A stretch of DNA of 43,809 bases from Bacteroidaceae bacterium (GCA_017529865.1 JAFXNA010000018.1:169138-212946), one strand, 5' to 3'; counted from the first letter of the stretch, positions 25,770 through 34,897 are shown. Translations and numbers: made by a program. Notes: a model not told the origin generated them from the letters alone.

Positions 25770-27323
25770 CTATCTCCTTTTCTTTCCTTCCATTGTGATG
25801 AGCGGTATCAGCATCTCTTCCATACTGATACCTCCGTGCTGGAAGGTGTTTCGATAATAGTTTACGTAATAGTTGTAATTATTCGGATATGCAAAGAAGT
25901 CATCGTTGGTGGCGAAGATGTAAGTCGTACTCAGGTTGGGTGAAGGCAGCATTGCTTTCTCTGGATCTTTGAGTTCATACACCTCCTTTTTATTATAGTT
26001 GAGGTTTTTGCCCAACTTATACCGCAGATTGGTATTGGTGTTCTTGTCACCGATTACCTTCGATGGGTTGCTCACCTTGATGGCTCCATGATCGGTTGTG
26101 ATGATGACCTTTGCATCGGTCTGCGAAAGCAGCGAGAACAGTTCACGAAGGGGCGAATGACGGAACCACGAGGCCGTGATGCTGCGATAGGCTGTCTCAT
26201 CGGATGCCAGCTCTCTCACCATCTTCGACTCTGTTCGGGCATGCGACAACATATCGATGAAGTTCACCACGATGACATTGAGGTCGTTCGTCTGGAGGGT
26301 GCGGAATTGCTGCACCAGTCGCTCGCTCTCCGCAGAGTTATTGATTTTCGTATACGAGAACGTGTCGTGCCGACGATAACGCTGAATCTGTGTCTCGATC
26401 AGCGGAGCTTCGTTCAGGTTCTTCCCCTCTTCCTCGTCTTCGTCCACCCACAGGTCGGGAAACATATCCGCAATCTGGATGGGCATCAGTCCGGCAAAGA
26501 TGGCATTTCGGGCATACTGGGTAGCAGTAGGGAGAATGCTGATATAGAGGTCGTCATCGAACGTGAACTCATTAGCCAATTCCTGACTGAGTACTCGCCA
26601 CTGATCGTAGCGGAAATTGTCGAACACAATCAAGAACACCTTCTCCTTGTTGTTGAGCAGGGGGAACACTTTGCGCTTGAAGATGTCGGGACTCATCAGC
26701 GGACGCTTCTCAGGATTGGTAATCCAGTCGAGATAGTGCTGCTTGATGAATTTGGCAAATCCTTGATTAGCTTCTGCTTTCTGCATCTTCAGCATTTCGG
26801 TCATATCGCTGTTCGTCGTACTGAGTTCCAGTTCCCAATACACCAGCTTCCGATACACGTCCTTCCACTCCTCCAGACTGTACGAGTCGTTGATCTGCAT
26901 GCCTATCTTGCCGAAGTTCTGACGATAACTCGTATCCGTCACTTCCGTCTCCAAGTCACGCTTGTGCAAGTGTTTCTTGATGGTGAGGTATATCTGATTG
27001 GGGTTGACAGGCTTGATAAGATAGTCGGCGATTTTCGACCCGATGGCTTGGTTCATGATGTTCTCCTCCTCGCTCTTGGTCACCATCACAATCGGAATCG
27101 TGCTGTTGATTTCCTTAATCAGCGTCAGGGTTTCCAGCCCGCTCAGTCCAGGCATGTTCTCATCAAGGAATATCAGGTCGAATGTCCGGTCGGAACACAT
27201 ATCGACAGCGTCACGACCATTGGTGGCTGTAACTACTTCATACCCTTTTTTCTCGAGGAAGATGATGTATGCTTTCAGCAATTCAATCTCATCATCCACC
27301 CATAGTAATGTTCCGTTGTTCAT
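25770..27323 (-). CDS. porX: PorX-type response regulator with PglZ domain
   Basis: 517 residues. A CheY-like receiver domain (1-120) has the acidic pair Asp10-Asp11, phospho-acceptor Asp54 in IFLDENMPG, and MVTKSEEE with the conserved Lys. A linker and a PglZ/alkaline-phosphatase-like domain follow (about 205-515) with FDNFRYDQW, the METAL-type segments ITTDHGA and [10 protein letters not shown]. In Porphyromonas and Flavobacterium, PorX with PorY and sigma factor SigP controls type IX secretion genes, and its PglZ domain has phosphodiesterase activity; the same is inferred here. It overlaps the PorW stop by one base (TAATG), so translation of the two is coupled. Confidence 0.93.
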   Translation of the reverse strand: MNNGTLLWVDDEIELLKAYIIFLEKKGYEVVTATNGRDAVDMCSDRTFDLIFLDENMPGLSGLETLTLIKEINSTIPIVMVTKSEEENIMNQAIGSKIADYLIKPVNPNQIYLTIKKHLHKRDLETEVTDTSYRQNFGKIGMQINDSYSLEEWKDVYRKLVYWELELSTTNSDMTEMLKMQKAEANQGFAKFIKQHYLDWITNPEKRPLMSPDIFKRKVFPLLNNKEKVFLIVFDNFRYDQWRVLSQELANEFTFDDDLYISILPTATQYARNAIFAGLMPIQIADMFPDLWVDEDEEEGKNLNEAPLIETQIQRYRRHDTFSYTKINNSAESERLVQQFRTLQTNDLNVIVVNFIDMLSHARTESKMVRELASDETAYRSITASWFRHSPLRELFSLLSQTDAKVIITTDHGAIKVSNPSKVIGDKNTNTNLRYKLGKNLNYNKKEVYELKDPEKAMLPSPNLSTTYIFATNDDFFAYPNNYNYYVNYYRNTFQHGGISMEEMLIPLITMEGKKRR

Positions 27324-30265
27324 TAGAAAATAAAGTTATCGTTATCGTCGTAAATATCGTCTTTCGCTTCTCGCTCCATCTCGTACAGGTCATCCGGGTC
27401 TTGGATCTCCATCTGAGGATCGTCGAGCAAGTCGTCATCAAACTGCAGTTTACCCACTCGGTCGAATACCTCGTCATAGAACTCAAAGTAATCCGCATAG
27501 CTCAGTCCTCTGGTGAGTTTCTTCATGTTGTCTTCCGAGATGATAAACATCTTCAGGCCCTCCATCTTGCGAGCCATTTCAGGGTTGTTGGTCAGGCGGT
27601 GGAGATAGATGTAGGCCTCGTCGTAGTTCAGGAAGGTCTTCACCTTCAGCAGACTGATACCTTCAGTCTTCTCCATCTCGATGTCGAAGTTACGGATCGT
27701 GAAGTTCGAGAAGTTGTATTGTGCCATCTCAAACAGCAGCTGGTTCTCATTGATGCTGTCTCGTTCGTATGCCACCACGAACATCCAGTTCGTGTTTTTC
27801 TCCTCCGAGAAGAGGGTGTCGCCTTCCAGCGCTTCCCCGTCCAGATAGCTTCTGCGTTCCCAAATCGAACCGTTGTTCATGCGTCCGCTTGCCAGCAGAC
27901 GTCCGTTTTGCAGACCCTTCACATACAGTCCTGCCAATTCGCTGACGGTGCTTTGCGGGTACTTGGTCACGATTTCCTTCATCTCATTCAGGAACTGGCT
28001 TTCGTCGCCCAGACTCAGACGGCTCATCGCACTGAGGAACATGAATCGTGCCCTGTTCGCACCCTCTGGGTACTCTTGTGCGATATAGTCCGCATTCGAA
28101 ATCACCTTATTGTATTCCTCTGCCACATACGCATCGTAAGTCTCTTGATAGATGGAATCCTCAATCTGTTTGCCGAATCGGCCCTTGAACTCAAAGTTGG
28201 GGTCGGCAATCAGCTTGGCATGCTCATTCTCAGGATATTCCGTCATCAGTTTCTCACGATAGGTGGCTGCCTCGTCCGAATAGCCGAATCGTGAGTACAA
28301 CTGATACATGTTATAATAGGTCTCATCGAGATGTTCGAAGTCAGGGAAGTCCGTCATGAGTCGCAGGAAGGTACGTTCCGCCAACGGAAGGTTCTCCATC
28401 AGGTCTTTGTAGATGATACCCGAGTTATACAGTCCGTCCATCAGTTTGGCATTCGAGGCGGCCATCTGCTCTTCCGTGAATGGGATGTCCTTCAGATAGT
28501 ATTCCGGACGATGTGGGTCGTTTTCATACTCCTGCTGCTTCTCCAGTTCTCTCTGTTCCTTCTCCGAAAGTTCGGGCTGCGGGATAGAATCCAATGCCGT
28601 CGAATCAGTAGGAGCCGTCAATGCGAGCGAGTCTCGGAGTTCTTCCGGAATGTCCTGTGCCAATGTGTCCACCTCTTCTTCCTCCTCCTCTTCCTCATCG
28701 CCCAATGCCAGCACGGTCTTATTGTTGCGGCGCCAGTCGTCTGCCAGTTGGCGTTGACCCCACAGGCGCTGGAACTCAGTCTTTCCGCTCTGTACGACGG
28801 TTTGGTTGTAGAAATACCATTCTGCGGGTGTCTGGTTGTTCATTCCCGGACGCTGCATAGCAGGATTCTGAGGGTCGCCTTGCGGATTTCTCGCAGCGTT
28901 TGCTGCTTCTGCAGCCTTCTTTTCTTCCTCCCTCTCTTTCTTCTTCAGTTCCTCAATGATGTTCTTGATGACCTTCATCCGCTCCACCGAATCCATCTGC
29001 GCCAGCAGTTGCAGACTGTCTTGCAGCTCTACGGCTGAGGCATGTGGCAGCAACTCGTCGAGGATTCGCGAACGCTCGTTCACTTCCTTATAGTCATCGC
29101 GGTCTTTATCAAACACGCTCAACACACCTGCATAGCAAGGTTGGGCTTTCACGAACTCCTCACGGTCCCAGTACAGCTGTCCCAAGTGCAACCACACGAC
29201 ACCCTTCTCGATGCCGTTTCTTGTACTCTTCTCCACACCGTCTTTATAAGCGTAGAGGGCATGAGTCGTGTCACCGTTAGCCAGGTAGATGTTTCCGATG
29301 GCATAGTACACCTGATCCAGGTAGTCCTTGTTCTTCGAACTCTTGGCCATACGTTTCAGTTTGGCAATCATCTGCTTCGACTGCCCCTTCGACAACACCT
29401 CCGACTGCTTGATGCGGGCATTGAACTCCAGTTCGTAAGGCGGATTCTTCGAGTAGACCTTCTTGAAAGCCTTGAAAGCCTGCTCGTCCTGTCCCACCTC
29501 ATGATACAGCTGACCCAGTAGGAAGTACAGACGTGCCTTCTCCTTCGACCCTTTCTGACGCTTGATGGCCTTCTGCACATTCGGAATAGCTTCCTCGTAG
29601 CGCTGCTGACGTATCTGACAATCCGCCAAGATGGCTGCCTTCGCACCGTTCAACGACGTTGGGAAACTATCTCGCTCAGCACGTGCAATCAGGTCTTCAG
29701 CATCGTATATCCAGTCCATCTCGGCATAACACTTCGCCTCCAGCACACGGGCCTTGGCTACGATGTTGGGCTTCGTGGAATACAGGCGCTGGATATAGGC
29801 AAACGTAGAAGCTGCTTCGAAGAACTCACCCTTCTGAAACTGAGCATTACCCATCAAAAACCACGCCTTGTGCAGGAAGGGGTTATACTCCTTCTGCGCC
29901 AGCCAGGCTTTGCCCTTTGCCGTACGACGTTTCGAGGCACTCACCTCAGGTTTCTTCGTGATGCTGTGCTGCTTGATGGCCTTCTGGCTCTTCTCGATGG
30001 CACGGTCGAACTGCCCGCTACCCAGATTCACCGTGTTTTTGTTGGCAATCATGTAGTAGGGCAACATCTCCATGTAGTTGTCCTTATTGCCGTCACGCTG
30101 CGCCATATAGCCATCCTTGAACGCCTCGCTTCCGTTATAGTATGTGTTATATTGAGTCTTGAATGCTTGCACACGACGGCTCAGTCCCGTGTTCTTACTC
30201 GCAGAACACGAAATGATGATGGCCACTACAAAGGCCACCCCGACAATGCCAAGCAATTTTTTCAT
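27323..30265 (-). CDS. porW: PorW/SprE-type lipoprotein of type IX secretion
   Basis: 980-residue TPR lipoprotein. The signal peptide ends at the lipobox IISC with Cys20. Tetratricopeptide-like helices cover about 45-420 (for example AWFLMGNAQFQKGEFFEAA, then VYYAIGNIYLANGDTTHALY) and again about 590-780. Between them lie a charged Lys/Glu stretch and an acidic run (EEEEEEEVDTL) around 530-540. PorW (SprE in Flavobacterium) supports the PorK-N-L-M motor/ring of type IX secretion and often neighbours PorX. Here porW-porX-tsaE form a tight cluster. Five nt upstream of its ATG is a large array of inverted 8-nt repeats (30271-30441). Confidence 0.9.
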   Translation of the reverse strand: MKKLLGIVGVAFVVAIIISCSASKNTGLSRRVQAFKTQYNTYYNGSEAFKDGYMAQRDGNKDNYMEMLPYYMIANKNTVNLGSGQFDRAIEKSQKAIKQHSITKKPEVSASKRRTAKGKAWLAQKEYNPFLHKAWFLMGNAQFQKGEFFEAASTFAYIQRLYSTKPNIVAKARVLEAKCYAEMDWIYDAEDLIARAERDSFPTSLNGAKAAILADCQIRQQRYEEAIPNVQKAIKRQKGSKEKARLYFLLGQLYHEVGQDEQAFKAFKKVYSKNPPYELEFNARIKQSEVLSKGQSKQMIAKLKRMAKSSKNKDYLDQVYYAIGNIYLANGDTTHALYAYKDGVEKSTRNGIEKGVVWLHLGQLYWDREEFVKAQPCYAGVLSVFDKDRDDYKEVNERSRILDELLPHASAVELQDSLQLLAQMDSVERMKVIKNIIEELKKKEREEEKKAAEAANAARNPQGDPQNPAMQRPGMNNQTPAEWYFYNQTVVQSGKTEFQRLWGQRQLADDWRRNNKTVLALGDEEEEEEEEVDTLAQDIPEELRDSLALTAPTDSTALDSIPQPELSEKEQRELEKQQEYENDPHRPEYYLKDIPFTEEQMAASNAKLMDGLYNSGIIYKDLMENLPLAERTFLRLMTDFPDFEHLDETYYNMYQLYSRFGYSDEAATYREKLMTEYPENEHAKLIADPNFEFKGRFGKQIEDSIYQETYDAYVAEEYNKVISNADYIAQEYPEGANRARFMFLSAMSRLSLGDESQFLNEMKEIVTKYPQSTVSELAGLYVKGLQNGRLLASGRMNNGSIWERRSYLDGEALEGDTLFSEEKNTNWMFVVAYERDSINENQLLFEMAQYNFSNFTIRNFDIEMEKTEGISLLKVKTFLNYDEAYIYLHRLTNNPEMARKMEGLKMFIISEDNMKKLTRGLSYADYFEFYDEVFDRVGKLQFDDDLLDDPQMEIQDPDDLYEMEREAKDDIYDDNDNFIF

Positions 30266-30270
30266 ATAGT

Positions 30271-30441
30271 TTGAGGTCTTGAGGTCTTGAGGTTTTGAGG
30301 TTTTGAGGTCTTGAGGTTTTGAGGTTTTGAGGTCTTGAGGTTCTGAGGTCTTGAGGTCTTGAGGTCCTTACAACCTTATAACCTTACAACCTTATAACCT
30401 TACAACCTTATAACCTTATAACCTTACAACCTAACAACCTC
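30271..30441 (-). repeat. Inverted 8-nt repeat arrays, ORF-less copy, upstream of porW
   Basis: On the plus strand twelve units of TTGAGGTy (30271-30366) are followed by nine units of TTAyAACC (30368-30439) with almost no spacer. On the minus strand, the direction of porW, this reads nine GGTTrTAA units then twelve rACCTCAA units. That is the same order and 8-nt period as the left and right arms around the four-helix-bundle gene at 15562-16008. It would fold as a long hairpin ending 5 nt before the porW start codon. Confidence 0.88.
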
Positions 30442-30488
30442 AATTATTAACGTAAAACTTTACGTTTTATTGTGTCGTAAGCTCATAA
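30442..30488. other. Short dyad between lipoprotein gene and repeat array
   Basis: AACGTAAA and TTTACGTT (30450-30467) form an 8-bp dyad with a 2-nt centre. No T run follows on the minus strand, so it is at best a weak terminator of the gene ending at 30489; it could also be an operator. Confidence 0.35.
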
Positions 30489-31262
30489 TCATTTCGCGGC
30501 TTCGGCATTGTCCGACAACATCACGGTAGTACCTTGGCTGAAGGCATCGCGCAAATCCTCACGAGTCAGCGTGTTTCTGAAGTAACACCACACCTCAACC
30601 GTCAGTCCGCTTTCGTATGTCGAACGCAGATAGCTGATCATACGCGGCGTTACACCCGTAATCAGCACCTCGATACCTTCCACACCGTCATCCCGCTTGC
30701 CATACGACACCGTTGCGACAGCCGACATATTGCCGAAATTACAGATCATCATTGTGTCGCCATACCTCGTTGTTAACTGCGATTCAATCGACGTTTCCGG
30801 CAACACCATGTTTATCTCTTTCACCAGCGAAGCCACATATCCCAACGACTCCTGGCTGTTGTAGCAGAAGTGCTGTGAGCTGACAGGCATGAACACCATC
30901 ACATCCTTCGGAGCATTAATCCCGATCGACAGTTTGGCAGCCCTGAATTCGCCCTTCTCCCACTTTTTCATGGTGTAGATTTCGTCATCGTCGTCAGCAA
31001 CCGCAAGCCTCACGTTCACATTCTCATTCACCGGCAGGTCGACCTCCAGTTCGGCACGCGAATCGAACGTACTGCCCAACGACCCATCATCCGTAAGGAA
31101 GAAAAAGTCGGGGATGCTCACCACGTGCAATCGGTTCACAATGATATCCCCATCCTCTTCGTTGTCCTCCGAGCAAGCAACCCAGCCACAGCAAAAAGCA
31201 GTAAGCAGCAATCCCATTCTCAATCCAACCCTTCTGGTCCATGTCATCATTTCAGTTTTCAT
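30489..31262 (-). CDS. Lipoprotein of unknown function
   Basis: 257 residues. A long charged N-region and hydrophobic core end in a lipobox-like WVAC with Cys30, followed by an acidic linker (SEDNEEDGD) typical of surface-exported Bacteroidota lipoproteins. The rest is beta-rich with several Asp/Glu stretches (VADDDDEIYTM) and a C-terminal part IEVLITGVTPRMISYL. No family is recognised. A start closer to the hydrophobic core (MTWTRR) is also possible. It has its own -7 box at 31369-31376 and is followed by the 8-nt arrays and porW, but a link to type IX secretion is only positional. Confidence 0.7.
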   Translation of the reverse strand: MKTEMMTWTRRVGLRMGLLLTAFCCGWVACSEDNEEDGDIIVNRLHVVSIPDFFFLTDDGSLGSTFDSRAELEVDLPVNENVNVRLAVADDDDEIYTMKKWEKGEFRAAKLSIGINAPKDVMVFMPVSSQHFCYNSQESLGYVASLVKEINMVLPETSIESQLTTRYGDTMMICNFGNMSAVATVSYGKRDDGVEGIEVLITGVTPRMISYLRSTYESGLTVEVWCYFRNTLTREDLRDAFSQGTTVMLSDNAEAAK

Positions 31263-31368
31263 AATTCTTATCTCCTATTTACGATTTATTATTCTTACAT
31301 TTTATAATTTTTACATTTTTACGAAGTAACCTACTAAGCTATTAAGCTATTAAGCTAATATCACGTTG

Positions 31369-31376
31369 CAAAGTTA
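31369..31376 (-). promoter_or_regulatory. -7 box for the lipoprotein gene
   Basis: On the minus strand TAACTTTG (31369-31376) matches TAnnTTTG and is followed by CAACG. The nearest TTG-like box is about 23 nt upstream, slightly too far. The leader would be about 100 nt and contains three CTATTAAG-like units. Confidence 0.5.
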
Positions 31377-31380
31377 CAAA

Positions 31381-31490
31381 AAATTTGGTTTAGTAAGTAC
31401 AATAAAAATATATTTTTATGGTCGAGCGTGAAAATTTTTCCCAAAATTTAGTTTAGTGAGTATAAAAAGAATGCTCTAAATTATAATTTA
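31381..31490. repeat. Direct repeat and AT palindrome after the sigma-A operon
   Basis: AAATTTGGTTTAGTAAGTAC (31381-31400) is repeated with few changes as AAATTTAGTTTAGTGAGTAT (31444-31463), 63 nt apart. CTAAATTATAATTTAG (31475-31490) is a perfect 16-nt palindrome that includes the stop codon of the gene ending at 31488. Possible weak terminator or binding sites. Confidence 0.5.
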
Positions 31491-32648
31491 GTCGTACTCA
31501 AATTCCATATTGTTGGAACTGTGGATAGTTTGCCATTTTAGTGGATACAACAATTCTCCTCTTGTCACGAAGAACAGCAGGTGCCATTTGCCTGCACCGC
31601 TATCGCGGACAATGTGTAGCTCCAGCTCTTTGGCAAATCGCATCTCGTACATGGTGCTGCGTGAAAACATGCTGCGGAATAACAGTTGACTACCTCCCCA
31701 TGTGATACCAGGATAGAATTCAATCCCTTCATCTGGATAAAGCTTGATGTATTGTGCGATGGATTGCTTCAAATTTTGCAAGGCTTGTTCTGCCTTCTCC
31801 TGCGTGTTGAAGACAATGTCCATCCCCGTTGTCTCTCCATTCTGTTGTGAGATATTTCCTGTAAAGAACTGTACTACCTGCCTCCACGTGTATTTCTGGT
31901 ACATCGTTTCATCGTGCTGGTAGTGAAGAAATCGTCTTTTATCGGATAACGGCTCAACGGCAGGGCTGACCATCGTTAGGAACTTCTTGATATCCAACAT
32001 CTTGTTCGCCTTGACGGTATCTATGACACAGGTATAAAGAAGGAAAAAACGGCCATGTGACACTTGTGTCTTGTCGTTTGTTCTTGTATAAGTAAATTGT
32101 ATATGCTCGGAAGCATTATCGATAAACGGAACACGATATGCTCTTGAAACACCGGTCTCAATTTCATCGCTTCCCATTCCACCATTCAAAACCATAGTGA
32201 TCTGAATGGTGTCGGCATCGTCCTCATGATATTCCCAACGGTTGTACTGACGGGCATCCTTTTTCAGTTCCTCTATAGTCGCTAAGACTTTCTCGTAGAT
32301 TGCTTGTGTCTGCTTGTATAACAACGTAACACTTCTTCCGTCTTGGTAACTGGTAGAAAAACCATGATTGCCGATGTATTCGCCTGTTACAGGATGAACG
32401 GTTGGGTAAACCGACTCAGCGAAACGGTAATCCAATTGAAGTTCATGGTCACCATTCCGCCGACTTCCTGCGTTTACGAATCTGGGATCAATTCTTATTC
32501 CATACGACTGAAAGAAATCCTTCAGCGCCTCAATCTTAGGATTCGTCAAGCCCTCTCCGAGCGACTGGCCATAAACTGCATTTGGCAAAAGGCAAATACC
32601 TATAACCAATAACCTATAACCAATAACCTTTATTACATGCCTGTTCAT
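31488..32648 (-). CDS. Exported protein, member of a three-paralogue family (operon A)
   Basis: 386 residues. The signal peptide MNRHVIKVIGYRLLVIGICL contains a duplicated VIG unit encoded by a short DNA repeat. The mature protein shares a scaffold with the products of 33788-34864 and 40955-42196: a helix before RWEYHEDDADT, a beta strand IQFTYTR, YTCVIDTVK, a late helix and TWGGSQLLFRS, then a closing HLLFFVTRGELLYPLKW. No known family is recognised, and no catalytic motif stands out. The ATG overlaps the previous gene by 4 nt (ATGA), so translation is coupled. It is the last gene of the sigma/anti-sigma operon A and probably acts in the envelope. Confidence 0.75.
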   Translation of the reverse strand: MNRHVIKVIGYRLLVIGICLLPNAVYGQSLGEGLTNPKIEALKDFFQSYGIRIDPRFVNAGSRRNGDHELQLDYRFAESVYPTVHPVTGEYIGNHGFSTSYQDGRSVTLLYKQTQAIYEKVLATIEELKKDARQYNRWEYHEDDADTIQITMVLNGGMGSDEIETGVSRAYRVPFIDNASEHIQFTYTRTNDKTQVSHGRFFLLYTCVIDTVKANKMLDIKKFLTMVSPAVEPLSDKRRFLHYQHDETMYQKYTWRQVVQFFTGNISQQNGETTGMDIVFNTQEKAEQALQNLKQSIAQYIKLYPDEGIEFYPGITWGGSQLLFRSMFSRSTMYEMRFAKELELHIVRDSGAGKWHLLFFVTRGELLYPLKWQTIHSSNNMEFEYD

Positions 32649-33739
32649 TTTACTACTTTGCTATTAAAAGGTTGCACAAGATACTGGTTCGCCAACAACT
32701 CTGATACGGGAAGTGTGGCAGCCTTTGAATAATCGATGAGAATTGATACATTCTGCGTTGTAAGGGGTACTGGGGGGTATTTCAAGATGAACGCAATGCA
32801 GTCGCCTGAGGTTCCGTCCAAATAAAAATATTTACTCATGGGGTAACCTTCTGCAGAAATGAGTGTTAACTGGTCTCCACCGTCAGCCTGTATATACGAA
32901 CCACGAGAAAAACAATATCGGGAGGTTTGATTTGCTCTGCGGCAGTCGATATAAGCGATGTAGGTAGCTTCCGCTGTGAACCAAGCTGCATATTTGGTGT
33001 TTGGCTCTTCTGTGAAATATGGCTGGATGCGGATAGGATTCGAATAGTGTGGCCATGTTTCGACTTTCTGACTTTCATAACCTTCTGGCTCCAAAGTCAG
33101 TTTCGGTTTTTGCTTGGGAGGCAATTCCTTTGAATACCATCCCACCTTGATGCCTGGCTTCCCAGTGAAATATGATACCAAGGCCAGCAACGTCGGTTCA
33201 TTCTCACGTTTCGTCTCATATTGCTTCATGTCGTACAGTTCGCTCAACGTGAAAGTGTGTTTCTGATATTGAGTAGTCTCGTCAAACAAATCGGGCAATC
33301 CATATAGGCATATCCGCTGCGTATAGCGAGGAAGCGGAGGAAACTCCAACTGGAATTTCAGCACTTTACCTTTCAAGTTGTGCACAATGTTCTTGCAATT
33401 CAGCTTCGCATCGCAGCCGATGATACCTCTGAGCAGATACTGAACACCTGTCCGTGGATCCATGATGACGGTCTCCTCGTTTGCCACTTCGATACGTTCC
33501 TCGTTCGTTTTGCAGAGGTGGTAGAACGTGAGGATGGTGTTTTTTTCGTTTGCTTCCAACTTAAAAGGCCGTAACAATAGGTTGAACTCGTTGGCGTCCA
33601 TCGGAGTCACAATGGGGTTACGCAACTCATAGTCGGAGGCTTCTATTGTATTTTGACCTTTCGCGCACAACCCTTCGACAAGCTCAGGGCACAACAGCCA
33701 ACAGCCGACAGTCATTATAATCAATAATCGTTTCATCAA
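32645..33739 (-). CDS. Exported protein of unknown function (operon A)
   Basis: 364 residues. The signal peptide is unusual: MMKRLLIIMTVGCWLL is followed by CPELVEGLCAKGQ, where PELVEG is encoded by a copy of the widespread palindrome CCCTGAGCTTGTCGAAGGG (33670-33688). The mature part is beta-rich with YKH/Q and Pro-rich strands (LKFQLEFPPLPRYTQRICLY, CIAFILKYPPVPLTTQNVSI), and the repeated PPLPRYTQ/PPVPLTTQ motif suggests two similar domains. Unlike its neighbours it lacks the WE...DT motif. No family is recognised. It sits between two members of the paralogue family and is translationally coupled to the downstream one. Confidence 0.72.
   Translation of the reverse strand: MMKRLLIIMTVGCWLLCPELVEGLCAKGQNTIEASDYELRNPIVTPMDANEFNLLLRPFKLEANEKNTILTFYHLCKTNEERIEVANEETVIMDPRTGVQYLLRGIIGCDAKLNCKNIVHNLKGKVLKFQLEFPPLPRYTQRICLYGLPDLFDETTQYQKHTFTLSELYDMKQYETKRENEPTLLALVSYFTGKPGIKVGWYSKELPPKQKPKLTLEPEGYESQKVETWPHYSNPIRIQPYFTEEPNTKYAAWFTAEATYIAYIDCRRANQTSRYCFSRGSYIQADGGDQLTLISAEGYPMSKYFYLDGTSGDCIAFILKYPPVPLTTQNVSILIDYSKAATLPVSELLANQYLVQPFNSKVVK
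33668..33692. repeat. REP-like palindrome inside a signal peptide
   Basis: CCCTTCGACAAGCTCAGGG (33671-33689) is a copy of a palindrome found between genes, and sometimes within genes, in many bacteria. Here it is in frame in the signal peptide region of the gene 32645-33739, giving PELVEG. Confidence 0.75.
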
Positions 33740-33787
33740 TCTTTACATTTTATTGTTTCACTCATTTTTACATTCTTCTAAATCTTC

Positions 33788-34864
33788 TTATCTGACTCTT
33801 ACTTCATTTCCATCAACAATCCTGCTATATTGGATCCAATTGACAGGCAACAAGCGGTCCCCCTGTGTTACAGCAACTAACAAATTATGTTGCATCCCCA
33901 AATCGCCCATCATGATATCAAGCTTCAGCGTATTCTCGTCGAACTGGGGAAAGCGAGAATTGGTTGCATAGAACAATCTTTCAGCCTGTCCTCCCCATTT
34001 TCGATTCGGAATATAGATGTATGGCAAGTCGAAGTGGGTAGCCGTATACTCCAGAATGACTTCCTTTATTTTCGATAGCACCTCATCGGCTTGTTTATCG
34101 TCCTGTATGGTAAAAACAAAGCCATTTGTTTCACCCTTACCACATGGTTCCTCATCTAAATCCACATAAATCATATGTGCAGAATGCCTCCACATGTCAG
34201 AACTATGCGACAAGTAAATGCTTCTGCATTCAATGTCGGACTGCTCCAATATGGGACTGAGCCGCCCAAGCAGTTCCGCAATGTCGAAATGCAGACTGTT
34301 CTGCCTGATTGAGTCAAGCAGACAGGAATAGAACATAAAACCTTGGCTCAACACAGAAAAGCTGTTTTCGTTTTTCTTGGTAGCATGGTGGGTAAAAGTC
34401 AGGTATTCAGCAGCATCCACCGTCGTGTTATGTTTGTCGTTAAGCGGTATGGGAGCGTCAGCGCTGGCAAATACCAGCGAGTACATCATGGTATCCTTCC
34501 TGCCCATACTGCTTTCCCATTTGTCACACTCCTTCGCTTTATCCATGAGGGCATCAACGGTTGCGATGGTTTGCCTATCGACAGTATGCACTCTCTCTTC
34601 GTACTCCCTGTCGACCCCATGTAGCCTGATACCTTTTGCATTCATTATGCTGTCGTCAAATACTTCATACCAATTGATATCGAACTTGTATTGCTTGAGC
34701 AGTCCCACATCGGGTATATTCTGGTAAATCATATCAACATTATACTGCATGCGGTATTTTTCCCAGAATCGGTATAGGCTGTCAATATCCGCCAACGCAA
34801 CCTGTGCCTTCAATTGGAAGTAGCTGAATGCAAATACCAATAATATGTATATTGTTCGTTTCAT
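33788..34864 (-). CDS. Exported protein, member of a three-paralogue family (operon A)
   Basis: About 358 residues from the ATG at 34864 (signal peptide MKRTIYILLVFAFSYFQLKA); a GTG at 34879 would add five residues. It shares the scaffold of the products of 31488-32648 and 40955-42196: KWESSMGRKDTMMYSLVF, YLTFTHHAT, FMFYSCLLDSI, a helix ending in RKWGGQAERLFYA, and NLLVAVTQGDRLLPVNW near the C-terminus. No known domain or catalytic residues recognised. It follows the putative anti-sigma gene by 33 nt. A sensor or effector in the envelope linked to that anti-sigma factor is a reasonable guess. Confidence 0.75.
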   Translation of the reverse strand: MKRTIYILLVFAFSYFQLKAQVALADIDSLYRFWEKYRMQYNVDMIYQNIPDVGLLKQYKFDINWYEVFDDSIMNAKGIRLHGVDREYEERVHTVDRQTIATVDALMDKAKECDKWESSMGRKDTMMYSLVFASADAPIPLNDKHNTTVDAAEYLTFTHHATKKNENSFSVLSQGFMFYSCLLDSIRQNSLHFDIAELLGRLSPILEQSDIECRSIYLSHSSDMWRHSAHMIYVDLDEEPCGKGETNGFVFTIQDDKQADEVLSKIKEVILEYTATHFDLPYIYIPNRKWGGQAERLFYATNSRFPQFDENTLKLDIMMGDLGMQHNLLVAVTQGDRLLPVNWIQYSRIVDGNEVRVR

Positions 34865-34897
34865 ATATTCAACCTTCACTATAACCTTGACCTTAAA

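Noticed and set aside
26088..27305. 405-codon open frame on the plus strand opposite porX
   Set aside because: It lies fully antisense to a clear PorX frame, has no promoter, and its His/Leu/Val-rich product matches no fold; it is a composition shadow.
27269..28294. 341-codon open frame on the plus strand opposite porW
   Set aside because: Antisense shadow of PorW with low-complexity Leu/His/Val composition and no supporting signals.
30271..30441. CRISPR array
   Set aside because: Units are 8 nt and contiguous with no unique spacers, and no cas gene is present.
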